Positions 25,546 through 34,797 of a stretch of DNA of 64,000 nucleotides are shown here, in pieces. Every line of letters starts with the position of its first letter. The stretch's first letter is position 1. The notes beneath the pieces were generated by a model. It was not told where the DNA came from and did no database searches. It worked only from the letters and a program-made list of their open reading frames with translations. This DNA is from Spirosoma linguale DSM 74 (GTDB lineage Bacteria > Bacteroidota > Bacteroidia > Cytophagales > Spirosomataceae): assembly GCA_000024525.1 (NCBI GenBank), contig CP001769.1, positions 6,357,001-6,421,000 of the forward strand, written 5' to 3'. A program made the position numbers and the translations under genes.

Positions 25546-28500
25546 CTAGCGAATCAGTAGTACAGAACCTCGCTTGACAACCCTGTCTCGTTCGGGAAAG
25601 AACTCACTTTTATAGATAACAATATACGGGTAAATCATGGATGGATAGGTACTGCCTTTGTACGTTCCATCCCATCTTTGCTCGGGATTATTGCTGGAAA
25701 AAATGACTTCGCCCCAGCGGTTGTATATCCGGAATTCATAGTCGGTAATGTAGGCCGTAAATACCTGGAGCAGGTCGTTCATACCATCGTTGTTCGGTGT
25801 AAACGCATCCGGCACATTTACGCGTGGCTCGCACAGATTCAGGACTTTGGCAACCGCCGTAGCCGTACAGCCCAGGGGGTCCGTAACTCGAATGGGATAG
25901 TCGCCTGCCCGCTGAACCGTTATGGTTTTGGTTGTGTCATTACGCCCTACCCACAAATACGACAGTCCGGCAGCGCCACTGGCTGAAAGTGTCGTTGTTT
26001 CCTTATCTCCCTCACACAGGGCCGCCTTCTGGGTATATGAAAACGCTGGTGGTGGCCGGTCGCCCACGCGAATACTGCTTCGGCCCACACAGCCATTGAG
26101 GGTATTTCGCAGAACAAGGCTATACGAACCTGGCTGCGTTACAGAAATACTTGGCGTATTGGCTCCCGTACTCCATTGATATACATTGCCGGGTATGTCG
26201 CCTGTGAGTGGCACAAGTGCTACGGCGAGGCCATTGCATTTGAGTGTATCGGGGCCCAGCCGGGCAAAGCCTGTACTATCGAGCCCTACCTTTATGCTGT
26301 CTTTAAGGGCTTTACAGCCATTAATATCAACCACCTGCACCGTGTATAGTCCTGGTGCGGCTTGTCCAAACACAGCCGTTGTGGATACTACTTTACTGGC
26401 TGCATCCAGCCAGGCGTAGCTCGCCGGGGTTCCGCCGGTTACCGTCAGGGTAATGGTGCCGCTATTCGGCACGGCACACAACGCGTCTTTTACATTAGGA
26501 GTAAGCCTTAGCTGGTTGGCCGGTGATTTCAGCCCAAAGACCGTGTCTATTTTACATGTATGTACGGTATCGGTTACATTGACTTTATAACCACCTTCAG
26601 CGAGATTCGATTGCTGATTCGAACCATCCCCGAACGTAACTCCATCTATACCTGTCCAAACGTATCGGTAATTACCCGCTGGAGTAGTTGTTAGAACAAT
26701 AGAGCCGTCGGTCGATGTACAGGCTTTGGGGCCGGTCAAAGCCGCCTGCACTCTGATCTTAGGTAACTCCGTAACCCGAATTGTGTCTGAATTAACACAG
26801 GTCGTTCCGTTGACGGTCGACTGGGCAGTTACGGAATATACGCCGGTTGTATTCACCGAGATTTCTTTTGTAGTCGCACCGTTGCTCCATTGAAATTGTG
26901 TCCAGGTTAACTGGGGCACAGAAACCGGGATGTTAGATCGGTAACAAAAGACGGTATCCGGCCCAAGGTTGAGCGAGGGCGTTGGCTTTATCTGCACCTC
27001 AATGGTATCGCTTTTGAAGCACTCGCCATTAGCGGCTAAACCAACGGCTATATAGTAACCGGGCCTCGTCAGGGTTAGGGTCCGTTGCCTACTGACAACG
27101 GCCCCATTGACCACCCAGACATATACCTTTGCCTGTACTTTTATGTCGAGGGTTATGCCTTGTTTATTACAGATAGCTGTATCGGCACCCAGCTTTATAT
27201 CAGGCGGGGTTTCCAAAATAGTTAGTGCGTAGGTACTGTCAAATGTTTGGCAAATGTTGCCCGTGCTTGTTCTCGTAATAATTGACAACGCCACCGTATA
27301 CGAACCCGGTTTTGTATACGTATGTGTAATGGGTTGCGTCGATGTCGTTGACGTTGGTCGACTTCCATCACCAAAATTCAGGGTGTATGTTTCTTTCAGT
27401 TTCGGACAGTTCGGACTAACCTGGAATACGGTTGGTTGATTCGCGCAGGTATCCGAGTAGGTTAGCCCCGGCCCACTCGACTGGTCGTTGAAATTAGCTA
27501 CTAAATTCGGCAAGCCTAACTGGCTCGTTTTGCCACCTAGCGACTGGCCTGATGGATTAAAAATCAGGCTATCCAGCAAACCGCCGTTTGGATTTTCGAT
27601 GGTTCCTAGGGAAGAACTTCCCTTGACGGCCACATAAATGCGACCATCGGGCCCGATCTGGAGGGACCCATACTGTCGGGTAGTACTGCTGTCGACAACT
27701 GTCTTTGACTGAGTAAGCAATGAGTCTCGCTGATTCAGGTCATATTTCAGAATGTAAGAAGCACCTTTCAGGCTACCGTCGGCGTTGGTATCAGCCAGCA
27801 TCGTAACGTATAGACTCTTTCCATCAGGTGAAAACTCAACGCCGTATGCTTTGGGTGGTGCCGGGCCTAAATCGAGCGTTCGATTGAACGTCATTTTACC
27901 CGTTGAGTCATTAAAAGTATAAAGATCAACGGAGTTCTTGGGCGGACCTGGAATAACGACTGCCATTGGGCGATTCCCTTGATTCCCGCCTGTTGTGTCG
28001 GCAGGTCCGATTTTTATATATCCTTCGGCATTATTAAGTGAGTCAATGGCTTGCCCCCCGCTGAAGGTAGTAACAATAGGGTCTTCAGCGCGAGTAAGGT
28101 GTCGAATTTCGAACTGGTTTGTCCCGTATTTTCGGGTGATCACCCAGTAAGTCGAATCGCGGGTGTTGGCAACCGATGCCGATTGCTCAGTACTTTGATT
28201 GGACAAGGGAATATTTTTTTCAACAATAGCCCCTTTGCCCCCATTCTGACGCATATCGACCACACTATACGTCAATATTTTTTGGCCCCGAATCTCGGAG
28301 GTCGTATACACATAATATAGGTACTCACAACCCCGGCAAGTAGGCTTTGGCACGATCAACGCTGATTGTGTTGAGTTCTTGCTGCCATCCAAAGGCTTCT
28401 GCGTGGTCAACGTATCGCCGGGCACAAGCGATTTCATAGGCTTACCATTCTTATCAAAAATGGTAATACCATCAGAATAGAAGAGTAGTACACCTTTAGT

Positions 28501-29214
28501 ATTCGCAATGGACGATGACCCTTCTATCGTACTCAGACTACCATCAGTAATGGGTTTGGGTGTCCCACCACCACTAAAATCCAGACCGGCATTCTGCCCA
28601 AAATACCACTTCACCCCCTGCGATTCTTTCTTTTCTCCGCATACATCGACGTTGATCCGATCCTGATAGGAGCAGCCACTGGGGCTAATCGCTTCGACCG
28701 AATAACAGCCGGAGCTGTCGACCTGTATGCTCTGGGTTGTATCGCCTTTGGGATACCATATGTACTTATACCCTGGCTGAGAGCCACCGGCATAAGGGTC
28801 AAGCGTAATTTTTTCGCCTTTACAAATAGTGGTGTCCGTTCGCCAGTTTGCAAAGGGACGTGGCCGGTTGTTGATGGTAATGCGGTAGTCCGCCGTTTGT
28901 ATGGTTCCGTTAACCGTTCGGGTCAGTGTAACGGTATAGGTGCCGGCCTGTTGATACACGTGTCTGGCCACCGAGTCCCGTTGTTTGGTGACTGTTGTTC
29001 CATCGCCAAAGTTCCATACACGAGTTGTTACCCCCCTTAACACACTATCTGTAAACGTAACAGAGTCAGCCCTACACTCCTGGTCCGGTACACATGGTTT
29101 TCCGCTGACTTTAAAACCCGTGCTTGTTTGTGCCCAGGCCACAGTTGACCCCGCCAGCAACAACAGCACGGCCCAGAGTCCAACTACCCGAATATGCTTA
29201 CTAAAGATTGACAT
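25546..29214 (-). CDS. Giant PKD/SprB-repeat-type surface protein with T9SS type B sorting domain
   Basis: 1222 aa from ATG 29214, which starts the signal peptide (MSIFSKHIRVVGLW...AWAQ). Early PKD-like domain (about 35-120: WNFGDGTTVTKQ), Cys-containing Ig-like stretches, a WD40/propeller-like block (about 210-560), another PKD (FGDGSRPTSTT) and serial Ig-like repeats. The C-terminus, VNVPDAFTPNNDGMNDLL followed by FRIYNRWGEVIF and WDGTYKG, is the gliding-motility type (type B, CHU_C) signal for the type IX secretion system. The divergent PorP/SprF gene is its likely export partner. The role may be adhesion or gliding; not provable here. Confidence 0.92.
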   Translation of the reverse strand: MSIFSKHIRVVGLWAVLLLLAGSTVAWAQTSTGFKVSGKPCVPDQECRADSVTFTDSVLRGVTTRVWNFGDGTTVTKQRDSVARHVYQQAGTYTVTLTRTVNGTIQTADYRITINNRPRPFANWRTDTTICKGEKITLDPYAGGSQPGYKYIWYPKGDTTQSIQVDSSGCYSVEAISPSGCSYQDRINVDVCGEKKESQGVKWYFGQNAGLDFSGGGTPKPITDGSLSTIEGSSSIANTKGVLLFYSDGITIFDKNGKPMKSLVPGDTLTTQKPLDGSKNSTQSALIVPKPTCRGCEYLYYVYTTSEIRGQKILTYSVVDMRQNGGKGAIVEKNIPLSNQSTEQSASVANTRDSTYWVITRKYGTNQFEIRHLTRAEDPIVTTFSGGQAIDSLNNAEGYIKIGPADTTGGNQGNRPMAVVIPGPPKNSVDLYTFNDSTGKMTFNRTLDLGPAPPKAYGVEFSPDGKSLYVTMLADTNADGSLKGASYILKYDLNQRDSLLTQSKTVVDSSTTRQYGSLQIGPDGRIYVAVKGSSSLGTIENPNGGLLDSLIFNPSGQSLGGKTSQLGLPNLVANFNDQSSGPGLTYSDTCANQPTVFQVSPNCPKLKETYTLNFGDGSRPTSTTSTQPITHTYTKPGSYTVALSIITRTSTGNICQTFDSTYALTILETPPDIKLGADTAICNKQGITLDIKVQAKVYVWVVNGAVVSRQRTLTLTRPGYYIAVGLAANGECFKSDTIEVQIKPTPSLNLGPDTVFCYRSNIPVSVPQLTWTQFQWSNGATTKEISVNTTGVYSVTAQSTVNGTTCVNSDTIRVTELPKIRVQAALTGPKACTSTDGSIVLTTTPAGNYRYVWTGIDGVTFGDGSNQQSNLAEGGYKVNVTDTVHTCKIDTVFGLKSPANQLRLTPNVKDALCAVPNSGTITLTVTGGTPASYAWLDAASKVVSTTAVFGQAAPGLYTVQVVDINGCKALKDSIKVGLDSTGFARLGPDTLKCNGLAVALVPLTGDIPGNVYQWSTGANTPSISVTQPGSYSLVLRNTLNGCVGRSSIRVGDRPPPAFSYTQKAALCEGDKETTTLSASGAAGLSYLWVGRNDTTKTITVQRAGDYPIRVTDPLGCTATAVAKVLNLCEPRVNVPDAFTPNNDGMNDLLQVFTAYITDYEFRIYNRWGEVIFSSNNPEQRWDGTYKGSTYPSMIYPYIVIYKSEFFPERDRVVKRGSVLLIR

Positions 29215-29446
29215 GAAAAACGTTGAATGAAGCCCGCCCACGCAAATTCGATACTTAACATAACAACAACAGGGGCATTACGTTAGTATAAACGACATTG
29301 TCCCGTTAAAATTTTATCTGACAGCAGCCACAAAAGCGCCTAAAATCCAACTAATTTTAGAGGTTGTTGTGCTGCTAAATACTTCGTTTACGTTACGAAC
29401 GTTGCAACAATATTATTGGCCCAGTCTTTGCCTTGCTTTAGCCATT

Positions 29447-30478
29447 ATGTTTAACAGATTTATACTGACAATTTTGACGCTGACCCTAAGCCGACTTGCC
29501 TTTGCTCAGGACCCTCAGTTCACTCAATTTTATGCGGCTCCCCTGTATCTGAACCCGGCATTTGCCGGTTCGGCACTGGCGCCACGCATAACGGCTAACT
29601 ACCGGAACCAATGGCCGGCCATTACGAACTACGTGACAACGATGGTTGGTGTGGATCACTTCATCGAAAAGTACAACAGTGGTGTGGGGCTACTGATTCA
29701 AAGCGATAACCAGGGACAGGGAAGGATTCAATCGACGGATATAGGGTTGCAATATGCTTACCAGTTTCAGGTAAGCGAATCGGCGTTTGTGCGGCTTGGT
29801 TTACAAGGCTCTTACGTAAACCGAAGTATCAACTACTTTGGTCTAACCACGGGCGATCAATTTACCGACCGGGGTTTTATCACGGGCAGCATCTCCGGCG
29901 ACCCAACCTTACAGGGCGGATTACCTACCAAAAAATACATGGATTTTTCGACCGGCGGCCTTTTTTATTCCGACTGGTTCTGGATTGGCGCAGCAGCCCA
30001 CCACATCAACCGGCCCGAGCAGGGATTCTTTGCCGGAGATCAGGAGCGATTACCGATGAAGACCAGCATTCAGGCCGGATTACGTATCCCGCTGGGTGGC
30101 TTTACGGGTCTGGCCGATGAGGAGGACCGCGAAATCAGTTTCTCACCCGTACTTATGTACAAACATCAGGGCAAATATGATCAATTAGACATAGGCGCTT
30201 ATTTGACGTACTCACCGCTAACCTTTGGTGCCTATTATCGGGGCATTCCCTTCAAAAAGTATAATCAAACGCTGAACAACCACGATGCCGTTGCAGCATT
30301 AATCGGCTGGCGCATGGAAAAATTTTCTATTGGCTACAGCTACGATATTACCATTTCTACGCTCGGTAACAGCGGAGGTTCACACGAGTTATCCCTCTCG
30401 TATGTGTTCGACAAGCCGGAAGCGCGCCGGGGCGGGGTCAAACGGCGCAGCAAGAAACTCCCCTGTCCAAAGTTTTAA
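29447..30478 (+). CDS. PorP/SprF family type IX secretion system outer membrane protein
   Basis: 343 aa from ATG 29447, where the signal peptide MFNRFILTILTLTLSRLAFAQ starts; a longer frame from GTG 29369 lacks a natural leader. DPQFTQFYAAPLYLNPAFAGS directly after cleavage is the family hallmark, and the rest is beta-barrel-like (YKHQGKYDQLDIGAYLTYSP). SprF-type proteins are needed to secrete or attach partner type B cargo such as the divergently encoded giant protein. Ends in a strong terminator. Confidence 0.95.
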   Translation: MFNRFILTILTLTLSRLAFAQDPQFTQFYAAPLYLNPAFAGSALAPRITANYRNQWPAITNYVTTMVGVDHFIEKYNSGVGLLIQSDNQGQGRIQSTDIGLQYAYQFQVSESAFVRLGLQGSYVNRSINYFGLTTGDQFTDRGFITGSISGDPTLQGGLPTKKYMDFSTGGLFYSDWFWIGAAAHHINRPEQGFFAGDQERLPMKTSIQAGLRIPLGGFTGLADEEDREISFSPVLMYKHQGKYDQLDIGAYLTYSPLTFGAYYRGIPFKKYNQTLNNHDAVAALIGWRMEKFSIGYSYDITISTLGNSGGSHELSLSYVFDKPEARRGGVKRRSKKLPCPKF

Positions 30479-30492
30479 TTGTCGGTAAGAAT

Positions 30493-30531
30493 AAAAGAGG
30501 GCAAGTGTCAATACCTGCCCTCTTTTGTTTT
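30493..30531 (+). terminator. Terminator of the PorP/SprF gene
   Basis: An 11-bp stem (30493-30503 with 30516-30526) followed by GTTTTTT. Confidence 0.85.
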
Positions 30532-30535
30532 TGAC

Positions 30536-30604
30536 CTACGCCAATTTCTTGTACTTAATACGGGTCAGTACATAATCGCTTGCGTCGATTTTCTTTATGT
30601 TTCC
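30536..30604 (-). pseudogene. Decayed duplicate of the ettA 3' end
   Basis: This segment repeats 31309-31387, the last codons of ettA (…KYKKLA-stop). The first 30 nt differ at one base; then 11 nt are missing and the match resumes for about 30 nt. The deletion breaks the ettA frame. It lies directly beyond the higA side of the toxin-antitoxin pair, so higBA is framed by two copies of the ettA end. Confidence 0.8.
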
Positions 30605-30652
30605 AAGAACCACTCTCGAATCAATAAGCCTGTATTTGCTGAGTACAAAATT

Positions 30653-31006
30653 TCATGACGCCAGTAAACTCTCTGCCGGAATGTGTAACTGGCGATAAAG
30701 CACTTTTATCATTGAAAGTGTTAATGGTTCTTCCCGATTCAGTATGGCACGGGCAGCTACCTCTCCTCCCATATAAATACCTATTTCCTGTTCCGACATC
30801 CCTGTTTGCTCCATTCTAAACCGGATCGCATCAATGGGGTCAGGCGGTGCAATTGGATAGTGATCGTTCTCATAATTTTCAACCAGAATAGACAAAATAT
30901 CCAATTGATCAGCTTGTTCACTACCATCTTCACAATCAACTAATGTGTCAATAAGCTGTAAGGCAGCTCGGTAATCGGTCTCTGTCCTGATTGGCTTGAT
31001 ATCCAT
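30653..31006 (-). CDS. HigA-like antitoxin (helix-turn-helix)
   Basis: 117 aa. The N-terminal half is acidic and helical (IRTETDYRAALQLIDTLV). The C-terminal half, about residues 60-112 (RFRMEQTGMSEQEIGIYMGGEVAARAILNREEPLTLSMIKVL in parts), is a HigA-type HTH related to XRE repressors. It starts 4 nt after the stop of the HigB-like toxin frame, the toxin-first order normal for higBA. It should neutralise HigB and repress the pair's promoter. Lies inside the duplicated ettA 3' ends. Confidence 0.85.
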   Translation of the reverse strand: MDIKPIRTETDYRAALQLIDTLVDCEDGSEQADQLDILSILVENYENDHYPIAPPDPIDAIRFRMEQTGMSEQEIGIYMGGEVAARAILNREEPLTLSMIKVLYRQLHIPAESLLAS

Positions 31007-31010
31007 TCTC

Positions 31011-31300
31011 TTAAACGTTAGCTATGTCACTAATGGCATCATACTCCTTGTGTGTACCAATGAACCGGATGTAAGCCCGTTTGTATTTGTATCGAAACAA
31101 CACGACCAACCTATATTTGTTATGGCAGATGTTGAACACAATACGATTGTTCTTCACCGTATCAGCCGTTGGATAATCCTTGATAATCTCGTTGGAATTT
31201 TGATAAACCGCCTTTTTTATTTCGCTATGCCATGCCCGTAGCGGCCCTTCGGCATCTGGGTATTGCTCCCAGAACGCCTTAAGCGTACTAACAGTGCCAT
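31011..31300 (-). pseudogene. HigB-like mRNA interferase toxin, start codon apparently frameshifted
   Basis: Translating the frame that ends at TAA 31013-31011 gives STLKAFWEQYPDAEGPLRAW, then KNNRIVFNICHNKYRLVV and YIRFIGTHKEYDAI, the HigB (RelE-superfamily) signature over its full length of about 96 aa. This frame has no ATG, GTG or TTG start. An ATG at 31300-31298 is one base out of frame; restoring one base after it would give M-R-T-V-S-T-L-K, the normal family N-terminus. So the toxin is probably inactivated by a 1-nt deletion, unless a rare CTG start inside the ettA end is used. Confidence 0.75.
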
Positions 31301-31308
31301 TCGTTACC

Positions 31309-32976
31309 CTACGCCAGTTTCTTGTACTTAATACGGGTAGGAGTAGCTTCAGTACCTAATCGCTTGCGTCGATTTTCTTCGTATTCCGAGAAGTTGCCTT
31401 CAAACCAGTACACCTGCGAGTCGCCTTCAAACGCCAGAATGTGCGTGGCAATCCGGTCCAGGAACCAACGGTCGTGGCTGATGACGACGGCACAACCGGC
31501 GAAGTTTTCCAGGCCTTCTTCCAGCGCCCGAAGCGTATTCACATCCAAATCGTTGGTGGGCTCATCCAGCAGCAACAGATTGGCCCCTTCTTTCAGTATC
31601 ATGGCCAGATGAACGCGGTTACGTTCACCACCCGACAACATGCCTATTTTCTTTTCCTGATCCGATCCGGCAAAGTTGAACCGGCTCACGTACGCGCGGG
31701 CGTTCGATTGCTTTCCGCCCATCATAATCCACTCACTCCCACCCGAAATTGTCTCAAAAACGGTTTTGTTTGGATCAAGACCGTCGTGCTCCTGATCGAC
31801 GTAAGCCACTTTTACCGTATCGCCTACATCGAACGTACCCGCATCGGGCTTTTCCCGGCCGGTAATTAGTTTGAAGAGCGTAGTTTTACCCGCTCCGTTA
31901 GGACCAATGATTCCTACAATACCACCCTGTGGCAGTCGGAAACCCAGATGTTCAAACAAAAGCCGGTCGCCGAACGCTTTTGCCACGTCTTCCGCTTCGA
32001 TCACTTTCGAACCCAGACGTGGTCCGGCCGGGATAAAGATTTCGAGCTTATCGTCGCGCTGTTTAGCGTCCTCGTTGAGGAGTTTTTCGTAGGCGCCCAG
32101 GCGGGCCTTCGATTTTGCCTGACGGGCTTTGGGGGCCATTTTAACCCATTCCAGCTCGCGCTGGAGCGTCTTCTGCCGCTTCGACTCCGTCTTTTCCTCC
32201 CTGGCTAAGCGATTTTGCTTCTGTTCCAGCCAGGATGAGTAGTTGCCTTTCCAGGGGATACCCTCGCCCCGGTCGAGTTCGAGAATCCAGCCCGCCACGT
32301 TATCCAGAAAGTAGCGATCGTGCGTCACGGCAATAACCGTTCCCGAATACAACCGCAGGTGTTCTTCGAGCCACAATACGGATTCCGCATCGAGGTGGTT
32401 GGTCGGTTCGTCGAGCAGCAGGACATCGGGTTGCTGAAGCAGCAGCCGACAAAGCGCCACCCGCCGTTTTTCACCACCCGACAAGTTGTCGATCAGCGCG
32501 TCGGGCGGGGGGCAGCGCAGGGCATCCATAGCCCGTTCCAGTTTCTGGTCGAGTTCCCAGCCGTTGAAATGGTCAATTTTTTCCTGCACTTCACCCTGGC
32601 GGGCAATCAGCTTATCGAAGTCGGCATCGGGGTCACCAAAGGCTTCGTTGATCTCATCGAATTCTTTCAACAGATTAACCACTTCCTGAACGCCCTCTTC
32701 AACAATTTCGCGAACCGTGCGGCCGGGCGTGAACTGCGGCTCCTGTTCCAGCATACCAACCGAGTAGCCGGGCGAGAAAACGACTTCGCCGGTATAATTT
32801 TTATCGATACCGGCAATGATGCGTAATAAAGTAGATTTACCAGAACCGTTAAGCCCTAAAACACCAATTTTAGCACCATAAAAGAAGGAAAGGTATATGT
32901 TCTTTAGGATTTGTCGGTTAGGCGGAATATTTTTACTCACGCCTGCCATAGAGAAAATTATGGTTTCCTGGCTCAT
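31309..32976 (-). CDS. ettA: Energy-dependent translational throttle protein EttA (ABC-F)
   Basis: 555 aa, two ABC domains in one soluble chain: Walker A GLNGSGKST (about 41-49) and GPNGAGKTT (about 350-358), signatures LSGGEKRR and LSGGERNR, Walker B LLLDEPTNHLD and LLLDEPTNDLD, joined by the charged P-site tRNA-interaction motif linker. No membrane domain, so an ABC-F factor. EttA binds the ribosomal E site and gates translation with ATP/ADP ratio. Its last 79 nt are duplicated beyond the higBA pair. Confidence 0.95.
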   Translation of the reverse strand: MSQETIIFSMAGVSKNIPPNRQILKNIYLSFFYGAKIGVLGLNGSGKSTLLRIIAGIDKNYTGEVVFSPGYSVGMLEQEPQFTPGRTVREIVEEGVQEVVNLLKEFDEINEAFGDPDADFDKLIARQGEVQEKIDHFNGWELDQKLERAMDALRCPPPDALIDNLSGGEKRRVALCRLLLQQPDVLLLDEPTNHLDAESVLWLEEHLRLYSGTVIAVTHDRYFLDNVAGWILELDRGEGIPWKGNYSSWLEQKQNRLAREEKTESKRQKTLQRELEWVKMAPKARQAKSKARLGAYEKLLNEDAKQRDDKLEIFIPAGPRLGSKVIEAEDVAKAFGDRLLFEHLGFRLPQGGIVGIIGPNGAGKTTLFKLITGREKPDAGTFDVGDTVKVAYVDQEHDGLDPNKTVFETISGGSEWIMMGGKQSNARAYVSRFNFAGSDQEKKIGMLSGGERNRVHLAMILKEGANLLLLDEPTNDLDVNTLRALEEGLENFAGCAVVISHDRWFLDRIATHILAFEGDSQVYWFEGNFSEYEENRRKRLGTEATPTRIKYKKLA

Positions 32977-33050
32977 TAATTTCTGATAGATTTGCGGTTA
33001 GCATTAATCCTCAAATTTAACCCACAGCGCAGCCTTAACCAAGCACAGTA

Positions 33051-34328
33051 ATGGAAAACGCTTCACTGGTAGATGAATACGGTTACGTCAAAGACGGAAA
33101 GGTATTTTTGAAAGGCTACCTGAATTACGAAGACCGCCAGATTGGCGAAGTCAAACGCACCGAGCAGGAAGCGCTCGATTATTTCAAGAATCGCTTCATC
33201 ATCGCGGAGAACAAAGTCAGCCAGCTAGAAAAAGATATTGAAGAGGCTCAGAACAAAGGCTCTTATCTAACAAAACTGGTTCAGCTTCGTAAGAAGCTCC
33301 TCGGTTTTGACGCACTGGGCGATTTCCCTCCCCTGCTTGAGCGCCTGGACGAGCAGGAAAAACTGCTGGCTGACCTGATTACGGTCAATCAGCTGAAAAA
33401 CCTTGAAATAAAACGAGCCCTGATCGCCGAAGCTGAAGCTCTGGCCGATAGTACCGACTGGCGTAACACAGCCGATGCCCTTCAGGAAATCAAGGTGAAA
33501 TGGATCAAAACGGGTCCTGTCGACAAAGCGACGGAGGCCGAAGTGGAAGGCCGGTTTCAGGAACTTCTGGATGGCTTCTTTACCCGCCGACGTGAGTTCT
33601 TCAACGAACAGAACAAGGTTATTCAGGAGCGGCTTGAAAAATACGATGAACTGATTCGACTTGCCTTCCGGGCCAACCGCCTGGGCGATCTGGATGCAGC
33701 TTTTCAGGAAGTACGCAAATTAAACAATGCCTGGAAACAGGTGGGTGAGGTGCCCATCAAAAAGAGCGGCAAGCTCTACAAGCAGTTTAAGAAGGCGACG
33801 ACCATGTTCTACGCCAAATACAACGACGCGAAGGGCATTGTAATCGTACCGAAGATCGATCCTCGCATCGAGCAGCAGATGAAAATGGCCGACGAAGCCG
33901 AAAAGCTCTCGAAACAGTCTGATATTTTTGCCGCTGCCGAACGGGCCAAAGTGCTACTCAATAGCTGGAAGGAAATTCGGGTGCCATTTAAGCTTCAGGA
34001 TAAAGTCGTTAATGAACGCTTCCGGGCAGCCTGCGACAAGATTTTCGAACTTAGTTATCTGGGACGGGTATTGACGCGTAAATACCCGGCGTTTGAACTC
34101 AAAAGCCAGTCGGAACAGATTCGGACGAAGATTCGGGAGATGGAGTACCTGGTCAAGCGGGAGAAGAACGACCTTCAGTTTGCTTTACAGGACGCCGACG
34201 GTCTCGACCCGAACAAGGACGAAGACAAGCAAATCCTGAACAAGATCAACACCCAGAAGCGCAAAATCGCCATGAAAGAGACTATTCTTCGTGAGTTTCA
34301 GAAGCAACTGGAAACAGCAGGCTATTAG
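33051..34328 (+). CDS. DUF349 domain-containing protein
   Basis: 425 aa, almost entirely helical and charged. DUF349 repeats of about 70 residues recur, with conserved W/R/F positions (DALQEIKVKWIKTGPV, VRKLNNAWKQVGEVP and AKVLLNSWKEIRVPF). The C-terminal 60 residues form a coiled coil. No signal peptide; probably cytoplasmic. The family is widespread in Bacteroidota and of unknown function. Divergent from ettA over 74 nt. Confidence 0.9.
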   Translation: MENASLVDEYGYVKDGKVFLKGYLNYEDRQIGEVKRTEQEALDYFKNRFIIAENKVSQLEKDIEEAQNKGSYLTKLVQLRKKLLGFDALGDFPPLLERLDEQEKLLADLITVNQLKNLEIKRALIAEAEALADSTDWRNTADALQEIKVKWIKTGPVDKATEAEVEGRFQELLDGFFTRRREFFNEQNKVIQERLEKYDELIRLAFRANRLGDLDAAFQEVRKLNNAWKQVGEVPIKKSGKLYKQFKKATTMFYAKYNDAKGIVIVPKIDPRIEQQMKMADEAEKLSKQSDIFAAAERAKVLLNSWKEIRVPFKLQDKVVNERFRAACDKIFELSYLGRVLTRKYPAFELKSQSEQIRTKIREMEYLVKREKNDLQFALQDADGLDPNKDEDKQILNKINTQKRKIAMKETILREFQKQLETAGY

Positions 34329-34337
34329 TTTTTTTTG

Positions 34338-34421
34338 TTTGTCATGCTAATGGCAGGAAATATCTTAAATCAACTCATTTATTAGGACAAATTAAGATGC
34401 TTCCTGCCGTCAGCATGACAA
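34338..34421. repeat. REP-like imperfect inverted repeat
   Basis: Outer arms (TTTGTCATGCT… and …AGCATGACAAA) and inner arms (GGCAGGAA/TTCCTGCC, TCTTAA/TTAAGA) pair over about 31 positions, interrupted only by transition-type differences. It lies right after the DUF349 gene and before another hairpin. The GTCATGCT-type ends resemble intergenic palindromes found in many Bacteroidota; copy number in this genome cannot be checked here. Confidence 0.6.
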
Positions 34422-34428
34422 AAACATG

Positions 34429-34460
34429 AAACGTGCCCCGATTAAAACCGGGGCACGTTT
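34429..34460. terminator. 12-bp GC-rich hairpin
   Basis: Arms 34429-34440 and 34449-34460 are exact complements (AAACGTGCCCCG) with an 8-nt loop. Probable terminator of the DUF349 transcript. It overlaps the first possible ATG of the next open frame, which is therefore unlikely to be the start. Confidence 0.75.
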
Positions 34461-34485
34461 CGTTTATGGGGTTTGTTCTATTGAC

Positions 34486-34761
34486 ATGGAAACGAACCTG
34501 ATTAATTCTGCTTTTATCGTTGACGAAGCTGCCTTCCGGGCTGCTATCGTTCCTGGTAAGTTTGTTCGGCTTGAGTACCTGACCGACCTGAACGAGTTTA
34601 TCAAAGCTGATGTGACGATCAAACAGCTTCTGACCGAAAATGGTGCTGAATCACTAGAGTTAGCGACTGGCGATGTTGTGCCGCTGGACCGTGTAGTAAG
34701 TGTTTCGGGTAATTTGTCGCCCCGCTACCCCGGCTATGGTAATTACTCCTGCGATTGTTAA
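34486..34761 (+). CDS. Small hypothetical protein
   Basis: 91 aa from ATG 34486; an in-frame ATG at 34426 lies within the preceding hairpin and would encode a leader unlike the rest. Sequence starts METNLINSAFIVDEAAFRAAI and ends GNYSCDC. The middle, KFVRLEYLTDLNEFIKADVTIKQLL, looks like a small alpha-beta domain. No signal peptide and no known family. NUDIX and DinB genes follow on the same strand. Confidence 0.6.
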   Translation: METNLINSAFIVDEAAFRAAIVPGKFVRLEYLTDLNEFIKADVTIKQLLTENGAESLELATGDVVPLDRVVSVSGNLSPRYPGYGNYSCDC

Positions 34762-34797
34762 TTTGGCAGTGATTTACTTATTCAATCGCCTGCCTTT

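Noticed and set aside
30605..30652. In-frame extension after the higA stop reaching into the ettA remnant
   Set aside because: The ettA-derived part is frameshifted relative to ettA, and the higA stop TGA lies before it; chance open frame.
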